Assembly: GCA_947561395.2 (NCBI GenBank)
Contig: OX387186.1
Coordinates: 6,044,835-6,108,834, forward strand
Direction of reading: 5' to 3'
Source: Buxus sempervirens
Lineage: Eukaryota; Streptophyta; Magnoliopsida; Buxales; Buxaceae
Length of the DNA: 64,000 bases
Shown here: piece by piece, positions 40,492-49,698 of the stretch
How the letters are laid out: each line of letters begins with the position of its first letter
How positions within the stretch are numbered: position 1 is the first letter of the stretch
The notes under the pieces: model-generated
The model's input: the letters and a program-made list of their open reading frames with translations, nothing else
What the model was told of the DNA's origin: nothing
Databases searched by the model: none
Translations under genes and position numbers: made by a program

Positions 40492-43400
40492 TCAGCTTCT
40501 TTGCTTGTTTTGCTGGAACCATCTATTCCCGTCTCTCCGAGAAGGTTGTTTTACAGGAGTCAGCTTTCGAAAGGATGCATGCATGATTATAACTGAGAAG
40601 ACATGAATGGAATAAGAATATTTTTCCCCCTCTTATGGAGCATGGTATGATTATACGAAGAAATAAAGCCAAGGAATGTGACAGATATCCCACCTGCATA
40701 ACTGACCCCAATTGCACAGAAAAGAGCCATTTGAACATTCGAACAATACAGAATAACTGCAGTTGCTGCAAGAAAAGGTAGATGTTATAAAGACATATTC
40801 AGAGTAAAAGATTCATAAAACAATGGACGGACACGCCTAACACTATTCCTTAAGATTGTAAGTTGCTAATATATATCATTCTGATTGGTGATGGATATAT
40901 CATTTTTGGAACTGTGGTTAAGTTGTGTACCATTTCATTCCTGATAGCAATGAAGACAATTATAGCCACTTCCATTTTATAAAACAATAATTACTAGTCA
41001 GATTAATGGAAAAAGCAGAAATACTACCTATTTCTGTCTTAAGAAATTTTACATTTTAGTTATCCCTTCGCTTGAAAGGTCCAAGTCAGAAGATCCTTTG
41101 TGTTCAAAAGCCTTTGGTTATGGTAGATGAAGATCTCAACTAAGAATCTCACAGAACATATTTTGTGCTTGTCTTTAGTTTAGGTATGAAATATCATGAT
41201 ATATAGATAGCATTCAGTTTCTTTCAAATCAGTTAAACAAACTAGTTGGAATAGGGTACCCCTATACTTAGATATTCTTTGCTTATGATATTGATGAGAA
41301 ACATTACACACCAGAACTGGTTTAAAAAACTTTGTGGTGGCTTGTACGATCTGGTCGGTCAAGACTATTCAAAGGTGCTTAGCTTTTTCTTTTTCTTTTT
41401 TTTTTTTTCCTAACAAGAAGTTGTTTGTGCAGACTTTGGCATTTAGGCCCATGTTAACTGGCTGGAACTTAGTTTCATGTCCAACCATGAGAGTAGGATG
41501 TGGCGAGATGTTTTAGTCCGGAAGAGATTGTTAGCCCAATCAGAGAACTAGAAGACAAGGCTCTGGGCACATATAATTTTAGCTTTGCATTTTACTTGAA
41601 ATTGAGAGAGATTGGGAGGGTGATCTCATAGATGTGTGGACTAATTTTTCCAAGGGAGGAAAATTTTTATGCATTTCTTAGGTGTGCACTAACCGTGATC
41701 CTATCATTATTTCAAACAACGTTCTTGTCTGAGGTACTCACAAACAGCAAACAGAGTCTTATGTATTAACCAGCTTAACAATTTGCACATAGTAACACGA
41801 ATATAAAAGCTAATATGCTCATATTGACATAAATATAAACGATCCATATCAAATTTCAGAACACACACCTTCATCTAGGCCTTAGGTGATTACAATGTTA
41901 AACAGACGCTTGGTATAGTAGTCCTATACAATCATGAGCTTTGCACAAGTAGAATAAATTAAGTAAATAGCACTGTTTGAAAGACTGAACATTCGAGAAG
42001 GGATTCACCTGATGATTCCTGAAACTTTCCTTAAGTTTGGCTCCATATTAAAAAATAACAGACATAAAGCATTCAACAATAGTTAAAGGCTTGGTAAACA
42101 TTAAGTATCTGAATTTAATTCCAGCCCATTTTGATCAAATTGTGTGTTGTTTAAAACATAATTTTTTACATCACTTCAGAAATTTTACTCCAATTAAATT
42201 CATGGCAGTTAATGATACATACCGTATGGTCTTCTTACCTCCACATTGGAAACACAATTTGTGCCTTTATATTTGTATTTTGTACATAAACATTATGAAA
42301 CAAATTTTTTTCTGTCATCAGGCCATATGAATAAAAGGGCATAGCCAGATGTACATGAAGGTTGTAAAACTTATTTATTACCATACGAATAAAGGAGCCA
42401 AGCATGATGTATGAGAAGGTTATTTGGCTGGCCAACACAATAGCCACAAAAATGAAGAATCACTATCATCAAGCTGAATAACATAGGGCATTATTTTGCT
42501 AATCTTGTCTGCCACCAGACAAGCATTGTTCTATAGCATACAGATGTCAGGGTAATCTTTCCCAGTATCTATGCCCAACTTAGAGACTCCTGGCAGTTAG
42601 ATCTACCCTGAAGGTCAACTGTTTTGTTAGGTAAGGAAATGAGGCCCTTCAAAGCTTTTCTAGGTGATGCATGAGACAAAATCAAAAAATTCAGCTCTTA
42701 TGCAACAGCTTCCTATTTTGAAATATGATATGAATCTAATCATGGGAATAAAAGTATGATATTAGTTGCAATGAAAAGTAAAGGTGCAATTAAATAATCG
42801 TTTTAGGGAGCTGGACCTGAATTGAAACATCCTGCTCTCCAACATATTGATGTTGACAAAGGATTTGGCATTGGAAGACCTTCCTGCTAAGAAAGGCATC
42901 CTTAAGACGGGCTTTATTGTGATGAATGTGGTTTCTCCTTTTCGTATACTGTTTTCTTTCATTTAATATTTTCATTTATTTGCTCTACTGAATTTACACT
43001 AAAAATCAGGGAAAAAAATTAGGCTTATACAAGGTGTAAAATCAAGCCATCAAGACTCAATTTCCTATAAAGAAATTTCTTACTTCAGTTATGTCTGAAG
43101 GAGGAGGTGGTAAGCAAATTTATAACTTTCTCTTATACTTTGTCACCGCTTAAGACCCCCAAAAGTATGGAATGCCTTAATAGAGCGTTTCCCATTTGAT
43201 AGATCTTAGAGATGTAAACACAAAACTAGGAGGCCTTTGAGAATCTTATGGCTCGGCTTTATTACCTTACTTGAGAAAGGTACAGTGGAAATTCTGAAAC
43301 GAAAGATCTTACTAACATATAGTATTCCAATCTGATTAAAATTCCATGGAACGTTGGATTGAAGGGTGAGCAAAGGATGGATTGGACTAACATTCGTTCA

Positions 43401-44451
43401 ATCAGGGATCTATAAAGGCATCAAAGCAATGAGTTTTATCATTGAAAGAGCTAATTTGAACCCTTGGGAACTGGGATACCATAACAGGTTTGTAAAAGTA
43501 CGTCAATTATTGTCTTTTTGGTTCCAATAATGTCTGAATGTAACAAATCCAGTCTTTGTCCATCACAGAATTTCAGGGGAACTGAACTCATGAACTCTTA
43601 GTTAAAGGGAGGTCTCAGCAACCCCTATTAGATGAGTAAACTACGTGTCATTGTTAATTATACAAATCTTTATAACCAGAGAAATCATTAGTTAGCTTTA
43701 TACAAATTCTCGTAGATACAAACCAATTGAATGACTGCTGATTGAGAAAACCCAAAAGGAAGAGAACTCACCACATTGAGCGAGACGAATCAAACTCTGC
43801 CGAAAAACCGGATATCGTTCCAATCCCCAGCGGCTGCAAAGTAATCTGATAGCATCCCAGAGAGCCAAGCTAGATATCAACCCTAAAAGGGTGAATGGCT
43901 TCTGGTACCTGTAACAGCCAAAAACGTAGAATTCAAACAACTGCAACATGAATAACAAACAAAAACAAACGGGCATGACTGAGAAGTCCATACAAAGTGC
44001 AGGCGAAGAATAGAAGAAACAGAGTGGCGTAATTGCGAGCATAACGCTTGACGTTCTCGTGAACCCTCAATCTGGCTTGAGAGGGAGACGAAGGAAACGA
44101 GTAGGAGTCACAAAACCCTATAAACCCTAAAGTCCACGACGGGGTTTCGCCAGCAAAATCCTCGGCGGTTAACTTGGAGAAAGGGTTGAGGGTAAAGAGA
44201 GATAATAAGGTACCCAAAAAGGAGAAGACGAAGGAGAAATAATATCCATTGGTGGAATCCACGGCAGAACTAGCGGTGTTATTAGTAGTGGCGCTGCGGC
44301 GACGGTCGGAAGACGAGGAGGAGGAGGAGGAGTTGCGGTCGAGATTGGTCGTTCGCTCGTCGAGAATTTCAAGGTAGCCACCGTCCCGAAGCCATGACTC
44401 GAATGCATCCTCGGGGACGCTCAGGGATAACGGGTTCGCTGAAAAAACCAT
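40492..44451 (-). CDS. PRA1H: PRA1 family protein H-like (prenylated Rab acceptor)
   Basis: Four exons on the minus strand: 44451-43994, 43908-43772, 40765-40694 and 40592-40492, giving 255 aa with consistent phases (TT|G TAC; TGTG|CA; GCAG|TT). PRA1 proteins are four-helix endomembrane proteins that bind prenylated Rab GTPases and act in vesicle trafficking (family knowledge). The sequence starts MVFSANPLSLSVPEDAFESW. An eight-Ser tract (41-48) and a hydrophobic stretch follow, then LFTLNPFSKL, ETPSWTLGF and RVHENVKRYARNYATLFLLFF. The PRA1 core comes next, TLLGLISSLALWDAIRLL, ATAVILYCSNVQMALFCAIG, and it closes VIIMHASFRKLTP plus a basic tail. It aligns with Arabidopsis PRA1.H from memory. 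Intron 2 (43771-40766) is large; intron 3 is 101 nt. A broken copy of exon 1 lies at 54740-55130. Confidence 0.95.
40766..43771 (-). other. PRA1.H intron 2: source of a duplicated noncoding segment
   Basis: AT-rich intron without genes. Two stretches, about 43150-43240 and 43500-43600, recur in shortened form at 44995-45170 and 45254-45300. A long T run lies at 41390-41409. No element ends were recognised. Confidence 0.6.
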
Positions 44452-44737
44452 TTCTTGATTTTCGAAAACATTTCACAGCTTTATTATCATTACGCACTTT
44501 GCTAAGGCTACGTTTGGTTAGATGGAAAGCAATTGAAGGAGAATATTAAAAAATAACTTACATTCTAGTTCCTATGGACGATCATGAATTCATGATGCTT
44601 ATAGTAAAATTTTTCTATAGTATATAACTTGAACTAATTTAATTTAAAAATATAAAAGGAATAGATATAAAAGGTGAAATCATAAAATATGTAACGTTAA
44701 ATATGAAAAGAATAATAGATATCATTAATAATAGGGC

Positions 44738-44990
44738 AAATTACACTTACCTCCCTTGAGGTATGACATAATTACACTTACCTCCCTTGGGGTTTCTGAT
44801 ATAACACTGTCACCCCTTGACGTTTATGTGTGAGTCACACTAACACCCCCTCACTACATTTTCCGTATTAAAAAATAAATAACTTTTGAATGTATGACTA
44901 AAAATTAATTTTAAAAAATAAATAACTTGAGAATGTATGATTAAAAATTAATTTAAAAAATTAATTTTTAAATAAATAACATTTGTATAT
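44738..44990. mobile_element. MITE-like repeat (gggcaaattacacttacctccc type)
   Basis: It begins gggcaaattacacttacctc, followed by a second taattacacttacctccc about 35 bp later and a further cacccc block. This is a wording I know as a dispersed plant repeat end. AT-rich palindromic DNA follows (aaaaattaatttaaaaaattaattttt). The matching right end is not visible, so the copy is probably truncated. It lies about 290 bp upstream of the PRA1.H start codon. Confidence 0.45.
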
Positions 44991-44994
44991 CACA

Positions 44995-45300
44995 GCTTTT
45001 GACCCTCATAAGTATAGAATGCCTTAATAGATCGTCCCTCATTCAATAGATCTTAGAGATGGAAACATGAAAATTGGCAGCCATTGAGAATCCTGTGTCT
45101 TTTTGGTTCCCACGAAGTCTAACAAAACCAGTCTCTGTCCATCACAGAACTTCAGGGGAATTGAACCTAAGGCTGCGTTTGGGATTGCTTAATTAAGCAC
45201 TTAATTTCAACTTAAGACTTATTTGACCATTTTTTACGATCCCAAACACAGCCTAAGAACTCCAATTATTTGTGATTGCTGAGAATATTCTCTCACATTT
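44995..45300. repeat. Partial duplicate of PRA1.H intron 2 DNA, split by a MITE
   Basis: Strings such as agtatagaatgccttaatag, atagatcttagagatg, gtctttttggttcc and gtccatcacagaa match 43151-43240 and 43500-43590 in the same order and orientation, with the 260 bp between them missing. The copy is interrupted at 45171-45253 by a Tourist-like MITE absent from the intron original. Confidence 0.75.
45171..45253. mobile_element. 83-bp Tourist-like MITE with TAA target duplication
   Basis: It begins ggctgcgtttgggatt and ends with the complementary gatcccaaacacagcc, flanked by TAA on both sides (45168-45170 and 45254-45256). The interior is AT-rich and partly palindromic (ttaattaa). TIRs and a 3-bp TAA/TTA duplication fit the PIF/Harbinger-derived Tourist class. 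There is no coding capacity. Confidence 0.85.
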
Positions 45301-46087
45301 TACATTGGCCTGAGAAGAAATCCAATTATTTGTGAGCTGATTCATTAGAGGTTCTGTCCGATTACTATATCCTATACATAGTGGCTTTTTCTTTGTTCAC
45401 TTGTTTGCTAGATCGTTATTGTCATACATTACTCCCTTGTTTCCTATACTTGTTTGCTACAAAGCTATTTGAATGGTGTAGGTACATACCAAGGTTGCTT
45501 CCTTTGTGTAAACAGAGGTTTTTGAAAAAATTATTCCCACTGATCATGTAAGTCATCAGAAATGGACTATCCCTAAACGATACATCATGTGCAAAATGGA
45601 GGAATATCTGTTAGTTAGCTTCTTCTTTTTTTTACATTGTGAATTTTCACCTAGCATTTGGAACCCATTTTGTAGAAATTTGGCTTGCTTTTGGTTTGGA
45701 ATGAAAGCTGGATGCGAGGACCAAGAAAATAAGCTTCTTCTGAGGATTTGCATGTGGACGGGGTTGTTCATGCTTTTGGTAAGAAAGGAGCGTAAGAATC
45801 TTTGTCGATAAGGAGGTTTGAGGTGATGCTATCTTTAGAAAGATTATCAGAAGTCTACTTCATTGGGAAAAAACTTCAGGGGAAGTTCCGGAGACCTTAC
45901 AGTCAATATTCTAATGAATGTTGTGATAGTTATGGTTTCATGTATTCTCCAGCACCAGTATATACTGGCAACAGACCAAGTATATAACTGCAATATGAAG
46001 GAAAAAAAAATGATATATCCGCCGGTATTTGTTTTTATTGATATGTGCTGCCACGGGGCAGGGGGAGGAGTTTGCAATCCTTGAGTG
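45301..46087. other. Intergenic, nothing recognised
   Basis: Short open frames on both strands show no family resemblance or splice logic. Confidence 0.45.
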
Positions 46088-46229
46088 AGGAGGAAAGATG
46101 AAGATAGAGAGAGGGAGGGGGAGAGCACGAGAAACAGTGCGAAACAGGTGGGGGAGCTGGAGAGAAATAGAGGGGAAGAGGCAGAGAATGCAGGAGCATG
46201 AAAGAGAAAGAGAGGGGAAGAGGGAGAAA

Positions 46230-46258
<29 letters not shown>
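46088..46258. promoter_or_regulatory. GA-rich purine tract (possible GAGA-type promoter or leader)
   Basis: About 170 bp of almost pure purine on the plus strand, closing with (ga)10-11 just before 46259. Such tracts bind plant BBR/BPC proteins and are common near transcription starts (established knowledge). It directly precedes the small hydrophobic frame at 46277-46444. Function is inferred. Confidence 0.4.
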
Positions 46259-46261
<3 letters not shown>

Positions 46262-46276
46262 TAAGAGTTGGCAAAC

Positions 46277-46444
46277 ATGGCAGCCGGGTACTTACTCCCC
46301 CTTCACTTTCTCATGCTTCTTCTTCTTTCACCTCTCCTCTTTCTTCATCTTCTCCAACCTCGTTCTTTCTATTTTATTGTTCTTCTTGTCTGGAAGTTGC
46401 AAAGATTAAAGCATGGTGATAATGAGATTCCATCTCTATTGTAA
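46277..46444 (+). CDS. Candidate small hydrophobic protein, 55 aa (hypothetical)
   Basis: ATG at 46277 in a good context (aacATGGCA) opens a 55-codon frame ending TAA at 46442-46444. Residues 5-26 (YLLPLHFLMLLLLSPLLFLH) form one hydrophobic segment and about 30-40 (SFYFIVLLVW) a second. A short basic, then polar tail follows (KLQRLKHGDNEIPSLL). It resembles a signal anchor or small membrane protein, but much of the Leu/Ser content comes from CTT/TTC-rich DNA, so it may be a chance frame. It follows the GA-rich tract by 18 bp. No family recognised. Confidence 0.3.
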   Translation: MAAGYLLPLHFLMLLLLSPLLFLHLLQPRSFYFIVLLVWKLQRLKHGDNEIPSLL

Positions 46445-47212
46445 CCTACCTTAATCTGAAAATGTATTGGTACACTTTCATTAAAAAAAAATTTTTGATT
46501 CAATCTCTTCTGCTGTTATAGGCTATGGTTCTTGTCTTCTGGGTTGATAGAATTCACTGTTCATGTTCTTGTATATTTAATGAAGCTTATTAGTATAATT
46601 CACCATGTGGCAATCGAAATCAAATTGTTTTACCCCAATGACGAGCAATTTAAATTTTTGGCTCTTGTAATGCATACTTTATTGTAGCTCGTTGTAATTC
46701 AGAAACTTGAAGCTGACTCTTAAGAGAAAGTGTCGTGTTAGCTGTTTACTGATGAAAGTGATGAACAATGTTCTTTAGATGATTATGTATCTTTGCTTTG
46801 CTTCCAGTAAGTATTGGTTATTTTCATGGATAATCTTGCCAAAGAGATGGCTTTGTTCCTTTTATTATTGGCTCCAGGAATTAGGTGCTACTCTTGCATT
46901 TGACATTCATTGTTACCACAAATTTTCAGTGTTTAAATAATTTAGGCTAGTTGAATGAAAGTATAAGCATGTTGTGATATCTTGTATGAAAGCATATAGG
47001 GATATCTTGTATGGGGTGCTGACCAATTTTTTTCTTTTTCTTTGTAGCTGGTCCCTTTCAATTCTTCCTTTTGACATAGCTTGTGCAGAGTAGTGATCTA
47101 GCTTCATTCCGAGTGGTGGTTGATGTTGATATAGATCCTTGAAAACCGATTAAGAAGGAATCTAGGTTGGATATTATCAATTAGTACAGAAAGGCAATGA
47201 TCATATTGTCCA

Positions 47213-47342
47213 GGAAAAATGGAGAGAAATGGTAGAAATCCGCATTCCCATGAAAAAGGGACTTCAACAGGGTCCACATCCGCAAATGAAGAAAAAAGGC
47301 CCACAGAGAGATACTTGAGCACTTCAGAATTTGTCAATAAAG
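47213..47342 (+). CDS. Candidate exon of an unidentified plus-strand gene
   Basis: After a possible acceptor, ttgtccag, the frame from ATG 47219 reads MERNGRNPHSHEKGTSTG, then a hydrophilic stretch ending ERYLSTSEFVNK. It stops at a plausible donor, aaag|gtgtgt. Codon use looks coding-like, but I recognise no family. A following acceptor, atgcag, at 47738-47743 would continue in phase as GMPDDVPNWTLIVLN. The whole gene was not resolved and may be broken by the CACTA element downstream. Confidence 0.3.
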
Positions 47343-47743
47343 GTGTGTTTTTCTTAAGTTCTATACTTAGTCAATAAGGATCCCAGCACTCGTCATGAAA
47401 TCCCATTTCATCCTTATTTACACTGTTCTTTCCCATGTCTACCACAGTTGATAATATGACTTTACTTCAGAACCTGAGAGGACTTTATTATGCAAGATCA
47501 GAAATGTAGATACTTTTGGGTGTTTTTTGGGACAGTGTTGATATTGTATCGAAAATTTCCACCTACTGGGCATAAATTAGAAAGATTATTATATATTGCT
47601 ACCGATGCACAAAGTGAATCTTTTTATAACTAAATAGAGCTATTACGAAAATAGCTGCAGCTATTTCTTTTTTAGTGTTCACATGTTCTACACTTCTTAA
47701 TCAAAAAATGATTAAATATTAATGAGTTTTCTATTTCATGCAG

Positions 47744-47800
47744 GAATGCCAGACGATGTTCCCAATTGGACTTTGATTGTGTTAAATTTGGAAGAGATAT
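47744..47800 (+). CDS. Candidate second exon of the same unidentified gene
   Basis: Acceptor ttcatgcag precedes GAATGCCAGACGATG. Joined to the exon ending at 47342, phase is kept (aaG|GA) and reads KGMPDDVPNWTLIVLNLEE. Its 3' border is not clear, because the frame stays open into AT-rich, Phe/Tyr-rich sequence that does not look coding. Confidence 0.25.
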
Positions 47801-47984
47801 TGACTTATTTTGTGTTTTTAATTTTTAGATTTGTATATAGTTGGATTACTTTTCATTATTTAGCTTTTACTTTCTACAGATTTATTTATTGTAGTGGGAA
47901 ATTTTTTTTATTGCTCACAGGTTATCTCAGGTGTATTTATAATGAATGGATTAGAAGAAATAACAGCCGTTTTTTTTCCCACAG

Positions 47985-48702
47985 GTGTTACCTTTAGCGG
48001 CGGTAACAGCTACCGCCACTAAAAAGAGAATATAAACAATACACTTCCGGTGGTAAAATAAATATATAATAATAGCTTTTACTGGGGGTAACTCTACTGC
48101 CGGTATTAGTTTTGGAATATTTACCAACGGTAAGGATTCCTGCCGGTAAATTTAAAATAATAAGCGGCGGTAATAATTCCGGCCGGTAGATCAAACAAGC
48201 AGCGGTAAGTCTTACCGCTGGTAAATCCAAAAGAATAAGTGGCGGTAGACTTTCCCGCCGGCAAATTAAATAAGCGGTGGTACGATTTCCCGCCGGTAAA
48301 TCAAATAAGCGGCGGTACTGTTTACGGCCAGAAATGAAAAATAATAAGCGGCGGTATTATTACCGCCGATAAATGAAATAGGCGGCGGTAAGATTTCCCG
48401 CCGGTAGAGGCAAAAGAATAAACGGTTGTAATATCTCCCGCAAGTAAATGTAATACCCGGTGGAAATTTTACAGTCGGTAAATGTGATAAGCGGCGGTAA
48501 CCTTCTCGCCAGCAAAGTGTCAACATTTTGCGGCAGTAAGTTGATTTGGTCGTGGTTTTGGAAGCAATACCGGCGGTTATATATTACCGCCGCTAATTTA
48601 TCACCGACCGCATCGCCAGTGACGCTTAGGCATCCTGCCGGTGATTCTTTTACCGGCGGTAGAAAACCGAAACCACCGGTAAAACTTGCCTATTTTGTAG
48701 TG
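47985..48702. mobile_element. CACTA (En/Spm) element: right terminus with subterminal repeat array
   Basis: The region consists of about a dozen diverged units of roughly 50-60 bp, each pairing gcggcggta with taccgccgg or cccgccggtaaa in alternating orientation. It ends tattttgtagtg (to 48702), the complement of the CACTACAAAATA terminus of plant CACTA transposons. Subterminal arrays of this kind bind the element's TNPA-type protein. No left terminus or transposase was found, so the copy is incomplete or the left end is unrecognised. The inverted units can form many hairpins. Open frames across the array are artefacts. Confidence 0.8.
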
Positions 48703-49698
48703 CATGAATGCCCTTGTTATAGGGACAAGAAGAACTCCAAGGGCAAGCCCAAGTGCCCTGGAACACTTGTTTCATCTCATTTCAAAGATCAAGAACCCAA
48801 CGGAAATAAACTTCGTAGTTCGTACTGCTACATCACCAGAGTCAACTTAGGTCCTAGGATTGATGTAGTTAGCAAGTGCAGCAAAATATCTCAAGTTGCA
48901 GGGTCCTTGAGTTAGTTTCCCGTCTTTATTTGATGGAGTTCCATGGTCTTACATATGCTTATTGTGCCTCAGTTGCTGTTGGATTTGTTGGGTATCTTTT
49001 GCAGTTCCTCATGTTTAGGTTAAACTATCAATTTAAATTAACGCTTATATACAAATGAGTCTTCCCAGCCATCAGACGAAGTTGGTACATTTAGTCTTCA
49101 GAGCCCAGAACCCTCCCGTGGTTGCTACATCCTCCTCATCTTTTTGCACAGGCACCTGAGAGATTCAAAGAGTCCATCCAACTCTCAATGCACACACCGG
49201 ACCTAGCTTGAGGCCAGGACTGAATTCAAATCCAAATTATATACATATGGGTTGGAGCTTGCACAGGCACCTGTACATGCTCCAACCCATGTATATTCCA
49301 CCTCAGACTCCAAAAAGGTCCCAGACTGAATTCAAATCCAAATTAAGTGATACGTTCAAGCCCAGATTTGCTGTGCGCTAGGTGATGTTTGGGAAAACCA
49401 TATAAAAAATTAGAACCCTACCCGTTTCACTGCATCTACAATTTTGATAATCTTATAAGCAAATGTCGGTAATTCTTTGACGCAGGAGAAGTGGTAAAAA
49501 AAAAATACTTTTTCATTTTCCCCTTTCTTCCATCCAAAGAAAACTCATCCAGCTTTCACTACAGGCCTCCCTACATATCTAATACATACAACTTCTTAAA
49601 TCATAAACTATATACTGGTAATGGATAAACAAAATTCAAGTCAAAACACATTGGTGTGAGCTACTTGTTTCCATAACCGCCTCTATTGCACAAGTCCA
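48703..49698. other. Intergenic region downstream of the Pumilio gene
   Basis: It contains an exon-like stretch (acceptor cccag, then CCATCAGACGAAG near 49070-49160) without a recognised product, and the repeat cluster at 49210-49350. The lowest part must include the Pumilio 3' UTR. Confidence 0.4.
49210..49350. repeat. Inverted repeat inside a pair of direct repeats
   Basis: acatatgggttggagc (about 49244) and gctccaacccatgtat (about 49289) form a 16-bp inverted repeat around a roughly 20-bp loop containing cacaggcacctgtac. The pair is flanked by two exact copies of gactgaattcaaatccaaat, near 49217 and 49325. Confidence 0.85.

Noticed and set aside
43698-44042. Open frame reading through PRA1.H intron 1 into exon 2
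   Set aside because: Contains the real exon 2 but runs across the intron; the donor TTT|GTATGG and acceptor ttacag give the correct join.
46098-46409. Arg/Glu-rich open frame on plus and Ser/Leu/Pro-rich frames on minus
   Set aside because: They are translations of the GA/CT low-complexity tract; no family match or splice logic.
48266-48915. Open frames crossing the CACTA array
   Set aside because: Generated by the repeated GCGGCGGTA units; they run through the transposon end into unrelated DNA.
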